Translations under genes and position numbers: made by a program
Notes under the pieces: generated by a model
What the model was told of the DNA's origin: nothing
Seen by the model: only the letters and a program-made list of their open reading frames with translations
Databases searched by the model: none
Assembly (NCBI RefSeq): GCF_026672375.1
Contig: NZ_JAPPRA010000001.1
Location: 2,294,001 to 2,358,000, forward strand
Origin: Caulobacter sp. SL161
GTDB lineage: Bacteria; Pseudomonadota; Alphaproteobacteria; Caulobacterales; Caulobacteraceae
Length of the DNA stretch: 64,000 nt
Direction of reading: 5' to 3'
In this document: piece by piece, positions 18,395 through 27,196 of the stretch
How the letters are laid out: every line of letters starts with the position of its first letter
How positions within the stretch are numbered: the stretch's first letter is position 1

Positions 18395-18495
18395 GCAAGC
18401 AAGGCTGTTGCGTGGGTCCCCGGTTACCTCGCTTGAGGTGAGCACGATTTGCCCGCGGCCCTTGGTTATCTTGACTGAGGGAGGAACGGCCTTTC

Positions 18496-19740
18496 ATGCA
18501 TCTCACGTCAGAAGATCGCGGCGTTCTGGATCGGATCGCGCAGGATGGTGGCCGGATCGTCGACCGGGCGGTCGATTGGTGCGCCATAAACTCGGGAAGT
18601 CGAAACCTTGAGGGGCTAGAGCGCCAGAGGCAGATTCTGCTGGACGCCGTCGCCAGCCTGCCGGCCGCGCCGCTCGAGATTCCGCTGACCCCATCGCGCG
18701 AGATCGACGCCAATGGCAGGGAGGTCGCGTTCCCGCATCCGCCGTCGGTCGCGGTGATTGTCCGGCCGGATGCGCCCGTTCAGGTGATCCTCACGGGTCA
18801 CTACGACACCGTCTATCCCGAGAATAGCCCGTTCCAGGCCGTGCGCACTCGCTCGGATGGCGCGCTGCACGGTCCGGGCATCGCCGACATGAAGGGCGGC
18901 ATCTCGGTGATGCTGGCGGCTCTGGCGGCGTTCGAGACGCATCCGCAGGCCGGCAATGTCGGCTACCGGGTCCTGCTGTCGCCGGACGAGGAGATCGGCT
19001 CAATCGCATCAGGTCCGATCCTGTCTGAGTTCGCGCGTCAGGGACATGTCGGTCTGACCTATGAACCCGCGCTGGCGGACGGCGCCCTGGCGGCCGCGCG
19101 CAAGGGGTCGGGCAATTTCCACATCGTCGTCCACGGGCGCGCGGCCCATGCCGGACGCGATTTCGCGGCGGGAAGAAACGCGATCGTCGGCGCGGCGCGT
19201 ATCGCCGAGAAACTCCATGCTTTGAATGGTTTGCGCGACAGTCTTACGGTGAATGTCGCGCGGATCGATGGCGGCGCGCCGCTGAACATGGTTCCCGACG
19301 TCGCCGTCGTCCGTTTCAACGTTCGGTTTCCGGAGGCCTCTGCCGCCGCATGGTTCGAGGCCGAGGTCGCGCGGATTGTGAGCGAGGTCGACCCCGACCT
19401 CCACGCCCACCTGCACGGCCTGATCACGCGCGGCGCCAAGCCCTTCAACGCCGCGCAGCAGCAGCTGTTCGGCGCGGTGAAGGCTGTCGGAGCGCTGCTG
19501 GGCCAGGACATCACCTGGAAGCCGTCGGGGGGGGTCTGCGAAGGCAACAACCTGTTCGCCTCCGGGCTTCCCAATGTCGATACGCTGGGCGTGCGTGGCG
19601 GCGAGATCCATAGCGAGGCCGAGCATGCGTGGCCCGAAAGCTTCGTCGAGCGCGCTCAGCTCTCGGCAAGCATCCTGATGAAGCTGGCCAGCGGGGAGAT
19701 CGACGCCAGAGCGATCCGCGCGGCCATGGAGAATGCGTGA
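18496..19740 (+). CDS. M20-family metallohydrolase at the head of the arginine succinyltransferase operon
   Basis: A 414-residue M20 (carboxypeptidase G2/ArgE-like) enzyme. Metal ligands are visible: LTGHYDTVYP (His102, Asp104), GPGIADMKGG (Asp131), LSPDEEIGS (catalytic Glu165 and ligand Glu166), and a late His in GGEIHSEAEH. The dimerisation domain contains HGRAAHAGRDFAAGRN. GGAGGAACG precedes the ATG. Its TGA directly abuts the astA ATG. Classical AST operons carry astE, an M14-type succinylglutamate desuccinylase, which is absent here. The position suggests this M20 enzyme removes succinate from N-succinylglutamate, the last step. That is inference; it could also be a general peptidase. 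Confidence 0.85.
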   Translation: MHLTSEDRGVLDRIAQDGGRIVDRAVDWCAINSGSRNLEGLERQRQILLDAVASLPAAPLEIPLTPSREIDANGREVAFPHPPSVAVIVRPDAPVQVILTGHYDTVYPENSPFQAVRTRSDGALHGPGIADMKGGISVMLAALAAFETHPQAGNVGYRVLLSPDEEIGSIASGPILSEFARQGHVGLTYEPALADGALAAARKGSGNFHIVVHGRAAHAGRDFAAGRNAIVGAARIAEKLHALNGLRDSLTVNVARIDGGAPLNMVPDVAVVRFNVRFPEASAAAWFEAEVARIVSEVDPDLHAHLHGLITRGAKPFNAAQQQLFGAVKAVGALLGQDITWKPSGGVCEGNNLFASGLPNVDTLGVRGGEIHSEAEHAWPESFVERAQLSASILMKLASGEIDARAIRAAMENA

Positions 19741-20745
19741 ATGCTAGTCGTCCGTCCCGCCGGTTCCGCCGATTTTGAGGCCCTGATGGAGCTGGCCGTT
19801 CTGTCCGGGCGCGGCTTCACCAGTCTTCCCGAAGACGAACCCACGCTGCGCTCGCGCCTCGCCCTGTCTGAAGCCAGCTTCCAGGCGGGCGTTGCGCCGC
19901 CCGAGGCCTGGTACACCCTGATGCTGGAGGATCTGGAAACCGGCACGGTCGAGGGCGTCGCGGGCGTCAAGGCGGGTGTGGGCCTCAAGCGCCCGTTCTT
20001 CTCCTTCCGGGTCGTGACCCTGGCTCAGTCATCGCCGACCCTGGAAATGCGCTTCGACCACAAGGCGCTGGTGCTGGTGAACGAGTGCGCGGGTTGGTCC
20101 GAAGTCGGCTCGCTGTTCCTGCGCCCCGAGAAGCGCAAGGGCGGAGCCGGGCGGCTGCTGGCGCAATCGCGCTACATGCTGATCGGTATCGAGCCGCAGC
20201 GCTTCGCCGAGATGGTGCTGGCCGAGCTGCGGGGCTGGTTCAACGAGGACGGTGGTTGCCCGTTCTGGGAGCACGTGGCCAGCAAGTTCTTCCGGCTGGA
20301 GTTCGACCAGGCCGACCTGATGAGCGCCTCGACCGATGGGCAGTTCATTCTCGACCTGGCGCCCCGTCACCCGATCTACACCGAGCTTCTGCCCGAAGAG
20401 GCCCGCGATGTGATCGGCCGTGTCCACCGCGACGGTGAGGCCGCGCGGGCGATGCTGGAGCGCGAGGGCTTCCGCTATCAGGGCCTTGTCGATCTGTTCG
20501 ACGCCGGCCCGACCGTGGCCTGTCCGCGCGACGATATCCGCACGGTGCGCGATGCTCGTCGACTGCGGGTCAAGCCGGGCGAAGACGCCTACGGCGAAGA
20601 GGTTCTGATCTCCACAAGCGAAGTGGCGCGGTTCCGCGCGGTGCGGGCGCCGGTGTTGATCGATGGTGACGCGGCCATTCTCGGTCGGGATGCGATGGAG
20701 GCCTTGGGTGTCTGCGAAGGCGAAGTTGTGCGGGTGAAAGCATGA
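19741..20745 (+). CDS. astA: Arginine N-succinyltransferase
   Basis: AstA (334 aa) succinylates the alpha-amino group of arginine, the first step of the AST pathway that uses arginine as nitrogen/carbon source. Recognised from LVVRPAGSADFEALMELAVLSGRGFTSLP, FLRPEKRKGGAGRLLAQSRYM, FWEHVASKFFRLEFDQAD and YTELLPEEARDVIG, all well-conserved in the family. Full length. The ATG follows the previous stop with no gap, and the gene overlaps astD by ATGA (20742-20745). Confidence 0.96.
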   Translation: MLVVRPAGSADFEALMELAVLSGRGFTSLPEDEPTLRSRLALSEASFQAGVAPPEAWYTLMLEDLETGTVEGVAGVKAGVGLKRPFFSFRVVTLAQSSPTLEMRFDHKALVLVNECAGWSEVGSLFLRPEKRKGGAGRLLAQSRYMLIGIEPQRFAEMVLAELRGWFNEDGGCPFWEHVASKFFRLEFDQADLMSASTDGQFILDLAPRHPIYTELLPEEARDVIGRVHRDGEAARAMLEREGFRYQGLVDLFDAGPTVACPRDDIRTVRDARRLRVKPGEDAYGEEVLISTSEVARFRAVRAPVLIDGDAAILGRDAMEALGVCEGEVVRVKA

Positions 20746-22199
20746 GCGGCGGACTGTTCATCGACGGCAAATGGCTTGCGGGCCATGGCGCGGGTCTGGT
20801 GTCTGTCGACCCGGCCACGGGCGAGGCGGTCTGGAGCGGGGCGACCGCCAGCGAGGCCGACGTCGCCGAAGCGGTCGCTGCAGCACGCAAGGCGTTTCCG
20901 GCCTGGGCCGACCGCCCGCGTGAGGAGCGGATCGCGATCCTGCGGCGCTACAAGGACATCCTGGTCGAGCGCGCTGCGCCCTACGCTGAGGCCCTGAGCC
21001 GCGAGACCGGTAAGGCCCTCTGGGAGACCAGGGCTGAGCTCGCCTCGATGGCGGGCAAGGTCGATCTGTCGATCCGGGCCTATGACGAGCGCACCGGTGT
21101 CACCGAGAACGCCATGCCGTTCGGACGCGCCGTCCTGCGCCATCGCGCGCATGGCGTCATGGCCGTGCTAGGACCGTTCAACTTCCCGGGACACCTGCCC
21201 AACGGCCACATCGTCCCGGCGCTGTTGGCCGGCGATACGGTGGTGTTCAAGCCGTCGGAAGAGACGCCGCTGGCGGGCCAGCTGATGGTCGAGGCCCTCG
21301 AGGCCGCCGGCGTGCCGGCCGGCGTGGTCAATCTCGTCCAGGGCGGGCGCGAGACCGGACAGGCGCTGATCGCCCAGGAGATCGACGGCCTGTTGTTCAC
21401 GGGCTCGGCGGCGGCTGGGACCTATTTCCGTCGCTACTTCGCCGATCGCCCGGACGTGATCCTGGCCTTGGAACTGGGCGGCAACAACCCGCTGGTGGTC
21501 TGGAACGCCGACGATGCGCCAGAGGCTGTGGCGGCTCTGGTCGTGCAGTCGGCCTTCATCACCACCGGCCAGCGGTGCTCGTGCGCGCGTCGGCTGATCG
21601 TGCCGGATGACGCCTCGGGCAAGGCGGTGATTGAGGCGACGGCGGCTCTGGTCGAGCGCCTGACGATCGGCGCCTGGAACAGCCCCAGCGAGCCGTTCAT
21701 GGGCCCGCTGATCTCGGCTCGCGCCGCCCGCGCCGCGCGGGATGTCGCCGCGGCGACAAGCGGCGATACGATCCTGCCCCTTGATGGCGTGGCGGGGCTG
21801 GGTGAGGCGTTCCTGAAACCGGGCATGATCGACGTGACGGGCGTTGAGACGCCCGACGAGGAGCTGTTCGCGCCACTGCTGCAAGTTCGCCGGGTCGCCA
21901 GTTTCGACGAGGCGATGACGGCCGCGAACGCCACGCGCTATGGCCTTTCGGCCGGGCTTATCTCCAATGATTCAATGCTCTGGGACAAGTTCCTCAATAA
22001 AATTCGCGCCGGCGTGGTCAACTGGAACCGGCCGACCACCGGGGCGGCCGGCTCGATGCCGTTCGGCGGTCTGGGCGCTTCGGGCAACCATCGGCCCAGC
22101 GCCTATTACGCGGCCGACTACTGCGCCTATCCTGTCGCTAGTTTCGAGGCTTCGGAAGTGGCCGACACCTTCAAGGATATCAAAGGCCTGAAGGCATGA
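20742..22199 (+). CDS. astD: N-succinylglutamate 5-semialdehyde dehydrogenase
   Basis: AstD (485 aa) oxidises succinylglutamate semialdehyde with NAD+. Aldehyde dehydrogenase landmarks: GPFNFPGHLPNGHIVPALLAG with the catalytic Asn, ALELGGNNPLVV with the general-base Glu, and FITTGQRCSCARRLI with the nucleophilic Cys. The C-terminal NRPTTGAAGSMPFGGLGASGNHRPSA is typical of AstD specifically. Overlaps both neighbours by 4 bases. The aminotransferase step (AstC) is not encoded here, and is probably supplied elsewhere by an ArgD/AstC enzyme. Confidence 0.97.
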   Translation: MSGGLFIDGKWLAGHGAGLVSVDPATGEAVWSGATASEADVAEAVAAARKAFPAWADRPREERIAILRRYKDILVERAAPYAEALSRETGKALWETRAELASMAGKVDLSIRAYDERTGVTENAMPFGRAVLRHRAHGVMAVLGPFNFPGHLPNGHIVPALLAGDTVVFKPSEETPLAGQLMVEALEAAGVPAGVVNLVQGGRETGQALIAQEIDGLLFTGSAAAGTYFRRYFADRPDVILALELGGNNPLVVWNADDAPEAVAALVVQSAFITTGQRCSCARRLIVPDDASGKAVIEATAALVERLTIGAWNSPSEPFMGPLISARAARAARDVAAATSGDTILPLDGVAGLGEAFLKPGMIDVTGVETPDEELFAPLLQVRRVASFDEAMTAANATRYGLSAGLISNDSMLWDKFLNKIRAGVVNWNRPTTGAAGSMPFGGLGASGNHRPSAYYAADYCAYPVASFEASEVADTFKDIKGLKA

Positions 22200-23536
22200 C
22201 CTTAGCCTTTGAAGCCAACTGTGACGGCCTTGTGGGGCCGACCCACTCGTATGTCGGTCTCTCGCCCGGCAACCTAGCCAGCACGCGCAGCGCCGGCGAG
22301 GTGTCCAATCCACGCGGCGCGGCGCTGGAAGGGCTCGCCAAGATGCGCCGGCTGGCCGATCTGGGGCTGCCCCAGTTCGTACTGCCGCCGCACGAGAGAC
22401 CAGCCATAAGCCTCTTGAGGCAGCTGGGTTTTTCCGGCCCGGATGAGAACGTTCTGACGTCGGCTTGGCGCGATGCGCCGGCCTTGGCCGCCGCCGCCTG
22501 TTCAGCCTCACCGATGTGGGCCGCGAACGCCGCGACGGTCACGCCCAGCGCCGACGCCGCCGATGGTCGCGTACATTTCACGCCCGCCAACCTCGTGACC
22601 AACCTGCATCGCAGCCTGGAGGGCCGTCAGACGGCGCGGTCGCTTCGACGGCTGTTCGCCGACGAGACCCGGTTCGCCGTCCACGATCCCTTGCCCGCCC
22701 AGCCGCATTTCGCCGACGAGGGCGCGGCCAACCATGTGCGTCTCTGCGCCGAGCATGGCGCGCCGGGGGTGAACCTGTTCGTCTGGGGACGTGAGGCCTG
22801 GAGCCACTGGGACGGCCGGTTCCCCGCCCGCCAGACCAAGGAAGCGTTCGAGGCGATCCAACGTCGCCACGGTGCGGCGCGCGCGGTGTTTCCGCAGCAG
22901 GGCAAGACGGCGATCGAGGGCGGGGCCTTCCACAATGACGTCGTCTGCGTTGGGACGCGTGAGTGTCTGTTCTTCCACGAACGAGCCTTCGAGGACCGCG
23001 CCACGATGGAGCGCGAGGTCCGGGCGGCGGCGAGCGGCCTGTTCGAGCCGGCCTTCGTCGGAGTGACGGAGGCTGACCTGCCGATGGCTGATCTGGTGGC
23101 CAGCTATCTGTTCAATTCGCAGCTGCTGGTCGTGCCCGGCGAGGACCGGCTGGTGTTGCTGGCGCCCGTCGAGACGCGGGACAACCCGCGCGCCTACGCC
23201 GTGGCCGAGAGCCTCGCGACCTCGAACGGCCCCATCGGCCGGGTCGAGTACGTCGACGTCCGCCAGAGCATGCGCAATGGCGGCGGGCCCGCCTGCCTGC
23301 GCCTTCGCGTCGTGCTGACGCAGGCTGAGCTGGCGACGACAAACCCAGCCCAACGGTTCACAGCCGACCTTCAGGAGACCCTGGCCGACTGGATCACTCG
23401 TCGGTATCGCGACCGCCTGTCGCCGGCGGATCTGGCCGATCCGAGGCTCTTGACCGAGAGCCGCGAGGCGCTTGACGAGCTGACCCGGATTCTGGGATTG
23501 GGCGATGACTTCTACCCCTTCCAGAGAACGGCATGA
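22196..23536 (+). CDS. astB: N-succinylarginine dihydrolase
   Basis: AstB (446 aa) hydrolyses succinylarginine to succinylornithine, CO2 and two ammonia, the second step of the pathway. Family blocks: EANCDGLVGPTHSYVGLSPGN at the N-terminus, LPPHERP, FTPANLVTNLHRSLEG, and AFHNDVVCVGTRECLFFHE with the active-site His region. GGGPACLRLRVVL carries the nucleophilic Cys of this amidinotransferase-fold enzyme. Length is normal. Starts in an ATGA overlap with astD and overlaps the following acetyltransferase by 4 bases. Confidence 0.97.
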   Translation: MTLAFEANCDGLVGPTHSYVGLSPGNLASTRSAGEVSNPRGAALEGLAKMRRLADLGLPQFVLPPHERPAISLLRQLGFSGPDENVLTSAWRDAPALAAAACSASPMWAANAATVTPSADAADGRVHFTPANLVTNLHRSLEGRQTARSLRRLFADETRFAVHDPLPAQPHFADEGAANHVRLCAEHGAPGVNLFVWGREAWSHWDGRFPARQTKEAFEAIQRRHGAARAVFPQQGKTAIEGGAFHNDVVCVGTRECLFFHERAFEDRATMEREVRAAASGLFEPAFVGVTEADLPMADLVASYLFNSQLLVVPGEDRLVLLAPVETRDNPRAYAVAESLATSNGPIGRVEYVDVRQSMRNGGGPACLRLRVVLTQAELATTNPAQRFTADLQETLADWITRRYRDRLSPADLADPRLLTESREALDELTRILGLGDDFYPFQRTA

Positions 23537-24039
23537 GCATCACGGTTCGTCGCGCCAGAGTCGCCGATCGCGACGCGATCGTTGCTGTGCATCGCTCCGC
23601 AGCTGTGACGCCCGGCGCCTTGGCCCGCACGCCTGAGGAGGTGACGACGGCCTTTGCCGAGGCCGCGATCGCCGCTGACATCTGTCTTGTCGCGGTCGAC
23701 GCGGACGGAACCGTCTGCGGCGAGATCCATGCCAAGCGCGAGACGATTGCGTTGTTCGCCCATGTGCTCGGCGGTCTCACCGTGGCGGTCCATCCTGACC
23801 ATCAGGGACGCGGCGTCGGCTCGAAGCTGTTCGAGGCGCTGATCAACTGGGCGCGGTCGGCGGAGCCGGAGATCGTGCGGATCGAGCTGGCGGCCGGCGC
23901 GGGCAATCCCGGCGCGGTTCGCCTCTACGAGCGGCTGGGCTTTCGCCATGAGGGGCGCCAGGTCGCGCGCGGTCGGTTGCCCGATGGCCGCTTCGAGGAC
24001 GACATCCTGATGGGCCTATTGCTTCGTCCGGTCGGTTAG
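23533..24039 (+). CDS. GNAT-family N-acetyltransferase
   Basis: A 168-residue GNAT protein: VRRARVADRDAIVAVHRS at the N-terminus, LTVAVHPDHQGRGVGSKLFEALI containing the acetyl-CoA-binding R/QxxGxG/A loop, and GNPGAVRLYERLGFRHEG. Its ATG overlaps the astB stop, so it belongs to the AST operon. It may detoxify or recycle a pathway intermediate, but the substrate cannot be read from sequence. It ends in a 4-base convergent overlap with the LytTR gene. Confidence 0.88.
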   Translation: MSITVRRARVADRDAIVAVHRSAAVTPGALARTPEEVTTAFAEAAIAADICLVAVDADGTVCGEIHAKRETIALFAHVLGGLTVAVHPDHQGRGVGSKLFEALINWARSAEPEIVRIELAAGAGNPGAVRLYERLGFRHEGRQVARGRLPDGRFEDDILMGLLLRPVG

Positions 24040-24872
24040 GCGGGATCGCGCAGCGCCGCCAAGGCCTCGGGGAAGCGCCGCGACAAGGGCGCTTCCAGTG
24101 CGCCGAGCTCGATCGTGTAGTCGCCCGAGCCTTCGGGCCTCAGCCCTGTGACCAACGCTCTGTTCACGAGCCAGGACCTGTGCGTGCGGACAAAGCCCTG
24201 GGGCGCGAGCGCGTCCTGCATCGCCGTCAACGAAGATCGCATCAACGGGCGTCGCTCGTCGGCGAGGATGAACTCGACGTAGTTGCCCGCCGAGCGGACG
24301 GCGATGATCTTGTCCACCGCAACGCGGGTCAGCCGCGCGCCGTCCTGAATGTCGAAGGTCGCAGGGCGCGCTGGTCCCATAGCGTCGGGCGCCTGGCCGC
24401 CGCGTTGCAGCGCCAGCCAGAAAATTCCCGAGGCGATCAGATAGGCCAGGAAATCCTTGCGGAACTCATAGGGAAACTCGGTCGAAAGCGGACCGTAGTT
24501 GTAGGCCTCGTTCAGAAAGGCGGCGTGCGCCCATTCGCGAAGGACCAGGAACCCCGCGACGTGGAGCGCTGAGTAGGCGACAAGCGCTGCGAGGTGCGCG
24601 GGCGCGGCGATCCACCAACGGGGGCGCGAGCGGCTGGTCCAGAACGCCATCGCCGCCGGTATGGTGAAGATCACCGTGGTGATCAGCGCGCTGCTGACTT
24701 CCCAGATGATGGGGCGGATAGGACCAAGGTCCGGCGAGTCATGGTGGATCGTCAGGATGTTGACGATGCAGATGCAGCCGATCAGGCACACGCCCAGGAG
24801 CCAGGCGCGCAGCAACCACTGACGCTCCTCGCCGGTGATCCCGAAGAAGGCGCCGTTGGTCCCCATACCCAT
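24036..24872 (-). CDS. Membrane-anchored LytTR-domain regulator
   Basis: Four hydrophobic segments are seen in the first half (AWLLGVCLIGCICIVNIL; SALITTVIFTIPAAMAFW; HLAALVAYSALHVAGFLVL; DFLAYLIASGIFWLAL). A C-terminal LytTR DNA-binding domain (about the last 105 residues) contains VDKIIAVRSAGNYVEFIL and FVRTHRSWLVNRALV. The frame opens at 24974, where its ATG overlaps the divergent acyltransferase start. A start at 24872 (or 24866), giving about 278 residues, leaves room for divergent promoters and is preferred, but this is uncertain. Membrane-LytTR proteins often control the gene next to them, here probably the acyltransferase. Confidence 0.85.
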   Translation of the reverse strand: MGMGTNGAFFGITGEERQWLLRAWLLGVCLIGCICIVNILTIHHDSPDLGPIRPIIWEVSSALITTVIFTIPAAMAFWTSRSRPRWWIAAPAHLAALVAYSALHVAGFLVLREWAHAAFLNEAYNYGPLSTEFPYEFRKDFLAYLIASGIFWLALQRGGQAPDAMGPARPATFDIQDGARLTRVAVDKIIAVRSAGNYVEFILADERRPLMRSSLTAMQDALAPQGFVRTHRSWLVNRALVTGLRPEGSGDYTIELGALEAPLSRRFPEALAALRDPA

Positions 24873-24972
24873 GCCGGACGTCCCGGCCACTATCCGCTGA
24901 TCCCCTTGGGCTTGGCCTGAAGCGGGGACGCGCGGCAGGTCCTTGGCATCGCTTCTCAAGTCGGACGCCCCC

Positions 24973-26193
24973 ATGACCAGTGTGACAAGCCTCGACCGGC
25001 GCCATGACCTCGATTGGATTCGGGTCGGCGCGTTCTTCCTGCTGATCCTCTACCACACCGGAATGTTCTATGTGCCGTGGGACTGGCACGTGAAGACGCC
25101 GCATCCGGTCGAGGCCCTCGAGCCGCTCATGCAACTGACCAACCCTTGGCGCCTCACCCTGCTGTTCCTGGTCTCGGGCGCGGCGACACGCTTCATGGCT
25201 GACAGGAGCACAGTCGGGCGGCTGACGACGTCGCGGATCGCACGGCTGCTTCCGCCGCTGCTGTTCGCGATGTTCGTGATCGTGCCGCCGCAAAGCTACT
25301 ACGAGATCGTCGAGCACGTCGCCGCTAACCCCGGCGGGCCGGTCGCGGTCGACAGCTATGGCGTGTTCTGGCGGAAATACGCGACCGCATCAGGCAACTG
25401 GTGCGATCAGGGAGAGTGCCTGATCACCCCGACCTGGAACCACATGTGGTTCGTCGCCTACCTGCTGGTCTATTCTCTAGTCTTGGCCCTGATGCTGCTG
25501 GTCCTGCCCAAGCTGGGCGACCGGCTGCAGGGCGGCCTGGAGCGCATGCTCAAGGGCGCGGGACTGCTGATTTGGCCCGTCGTCTTCCTGGCTGTGACGC
25601 GGATCTTCCTTCTGCCGCGCTTCGAGATCACGCACGACCTGATCGAGGACTGGTACAATCACGCCGTCTCCTTCGCAGCGTTCCTGCTCGGCTTTGGGCT
25701 GGCCAAGTCCGAGGTGCTGAAGGCGAGGCTGATTAAGGTTCGGTGGACCGCGCTGGCGCTCGCCTTCGTCTGTTGGGCCGGCTGGGCGAGCTACGCCTGG
25801 ATCTACCGCGCCGATGACGCCAATCCGCCGGAGGCGCTGCGGATCGTCATGCGATGCGTCTATTCGACCGACCAGTGGTGCGCCATCGTCGCGATCCTGG
25901 GCTTTGGGGCCAAGCATCTGTCGGACAAGGGCGGGCCCGTGCTGCGTTATCTGACGCTGGGCGTCTTCCCGTTCTACATCGTGCACCAGACCCTGATCGT
26001 CGTGATGGCGCACAACCTCGCCAAGCTGGGCCTGCCCCAAGCCCTGGAGGGCGCGATCCTGGTGGCGGCGACCTTCGCCGGGTGCTTTGCGACCTACGAG
26101 ATCGTCCGGCGCATCCCGGGCGTCAGGGCCTTATTCGGACTGAAGGGTCAGCCCGCCGCGGCGCCGGCCAACCGACCGCCGGCCGTGGCGTAG
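24973..26193 (+). CDS. Acyltransferase family 3 membrane protein
   Basis: A 406-residue integral membrane acyltransferase (OpgC/NodX type). RRHDLDWIRVGAFFLLILYHTGMF at the N-terminus carries the conserved Asp/Arg and the catalytic-type His. About ten membrane segments follow, and WNHMWFVAYLLVYSLVLA and YLTLGVFPFYIVHQTLIVV are conserved blocks. Such proteins transfer acyl groups to extracytoplasmic glycans or lipids; the acceptor is unknown. Divergent from the LytTR gene. Its 3' end overlaps the convergent phhA gene by 46 bases. Confidence 0.88.
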   Translation: MTSVTSLDRRHDLDWIRVGAFFLLILYHTGMFYVPWDWHVKTPHPVEALEPLMQLTNPWRLTLLFLVSGAATRFMADRSTVGRLTTSRIARLLPPLLFAMFVIVPPQSYYEIVEHVAANPGGPVAVDSYGVFWRKYATASGNWCDQGECLITPTWNHMWFVAYLLVYSLVLALMLLVLPKLGDRLQGGLERMLKGAGLLIWPVVFLAVTRIFLLPRFEITHDLIEDWYNHAVSFAAFLLGFGLAKSEVLKARLIKVRWTALALAFVCWAGWASYAWIYRADDANPPEALRIVMRCVYSTDQWCAIVAILGFGAKHLSDKGGPVLRYLTLGVFPFYIVHQTLIVVMAHNLAKLGLPQALEGAILVAATFAGCFATYEIVRRIPGVRALFGLKGQPAAAPANRPPAVA

Positions 26194-27032
26194 GCCTGGG
26201 TGCCGCGCGTCAGCACGGCGTCGCCGGGAACGATCTCGGCGACGCCGATATCGGTGGCGCTGGCCAGCCGCTCGTAGATCGCGCCGAAGTCGCGAAGGGT
26301 CACCTCTTGCAGGGTCTGGATCGAGTCGATCACGAAATAGACCTGCTGGAAGTCGTCGATCCGATAGAGCGTACGCATCACCCGCTCCAGGTCGAAACCG
26401 ATCCGGTTGGGGGAGGGGTCATCGAGGCCGAAGATCGACTCGGTGCGCGAAGACACGATGCCCGCGCCATAGATCCGAAGGCCTGAGGGGGTGTTCATGA
26501 GGCCGAACTCCACCGTGTACCAGTAGAGCCGTGCGAGATTGGCCAGGCGACCCAGGCCCAGGGCGCGGCGGCCGCCTTCGCCATAAGCTTGCATATAGTC
26601 TGCGAAGACCGGGTCGGTCAGCATCGGTACATGGCCGAATACATCGTGGAAGATGTCGGGTTCCTGCAGGTAGTCCAGCTCATGCGGCTTGCGGATGAAC
26701 TGGCCGGCGGGAAAGCGTCGATTGGCGAGGTGATCGAAGAAGACGTCGTCGGGCACCAGGCCCGGCACGGCCACCACCGTCCACCCAGTCAGGCGCTTCA
26801 GCTCCTCGTTGATGCGGGCGAAGTCCGGAATGCCCGAGCGGTGCAGGTCCAGCGCGTCCAGTCCCCGCAGGAACTCATCGCACGCACGGCCGTGCAGCAT
26901 GTCGGTCTGCCGTTCGTACAGGGTGATCCAGACGTCATGCTCGGCCTGGGTGTAGGTTTCCCAGCCCTGATCGATCGTCCAGTCGGGACGCGCGCCGGGG
27001 GGCGGTCCGTTGCTCAGGCCATCTCCGCTCAT
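26148..27032 (-). CDS. phhA: Phenylalanine 4-monooxygenase
   Basis: PhhA (294 aa) hydroxylates phenylalanine to tyrosine using a pterin cofactor and non-haem iron. Iron ligands are visible in EPDIFHDVFGHVPML (two His) and LYWYTVEFGLM (Glu). The N-terminal part has the family WQTYTxxxHxxW-like block, here GWETYTQAEHDVWITLYERQ. The C-terminus is slightly extended past the catalytic core. No pterin carbinolamine dehydratase (phhB) is adjacent. A perfect 13-base palindrome at 27074-27086 upstream may be an operator. Confidence 0.96.
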   Translation of the reverse strand: MSGDGLSNGPPPGARPDWTIDQGWETYTQAEHDVWITLYERQTDMLHGRACDEFLRGLDALDLHRSGIPDFARINEELKRLTGWTVVAVPGLVPDDVFFDHLANRRFPAGQFIRKPHELDYLQEPDIFHDVFGHVPMLTDPVFADYMQAYGEGGRRALGLGRLANLARLYWYTVEFGLMNTPSGLRIYGAGIVSSRTESIFGLDDPSPNRIGFDLERVMRTLYRIDDFQQVYFVIDSIQTLQEVTLRDFGAIYERLASATDIGVAEIVPGDAVLTRGTQAYATAGGRLAGAAAG

Positions 27033-27073
27033 AGGCCGACGCTACGCCCCGGATTTGGCAATTGCTGTTCGGA

Positions 27074-27086
27074 TTTTGCTGCAAAA
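27074..27086. promoter_or_regulatory. Palindrome upstream of phhA
   Basis: TTTTGC-T-GCAAAA, a perfect inverted repeat 41 bases before the phhA start codon, AT-rich in a GC-rich background. Placement fits a transcription-factor site over or next to the phhA promoter. The protein that would bind is unknown; an Lrp/AsnC-type or FIS-type regulator is possible. Confidence 0.35.
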
Positions 27087-27196
27087 GCGCAAGTCGGCGG
27101 AGAAACGTTGTTCCTAACGCGAAAAGCCTGCAACGCGATGCCGAGCCGGGCTGCGGCGGGCCCGTCGAGGCCCCGACAGCGCTTGGCCGCCTTGTG

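Noticed and set aside
26148..26193. 46-base convergent overlap of acyltransferase and phhA as an antisense control device
   Set aside because: Only the variable C-terminal ends overlap; compact convergent ends are common here (tgt/3847, GNAT/LytTR, DUF1080/LacI).
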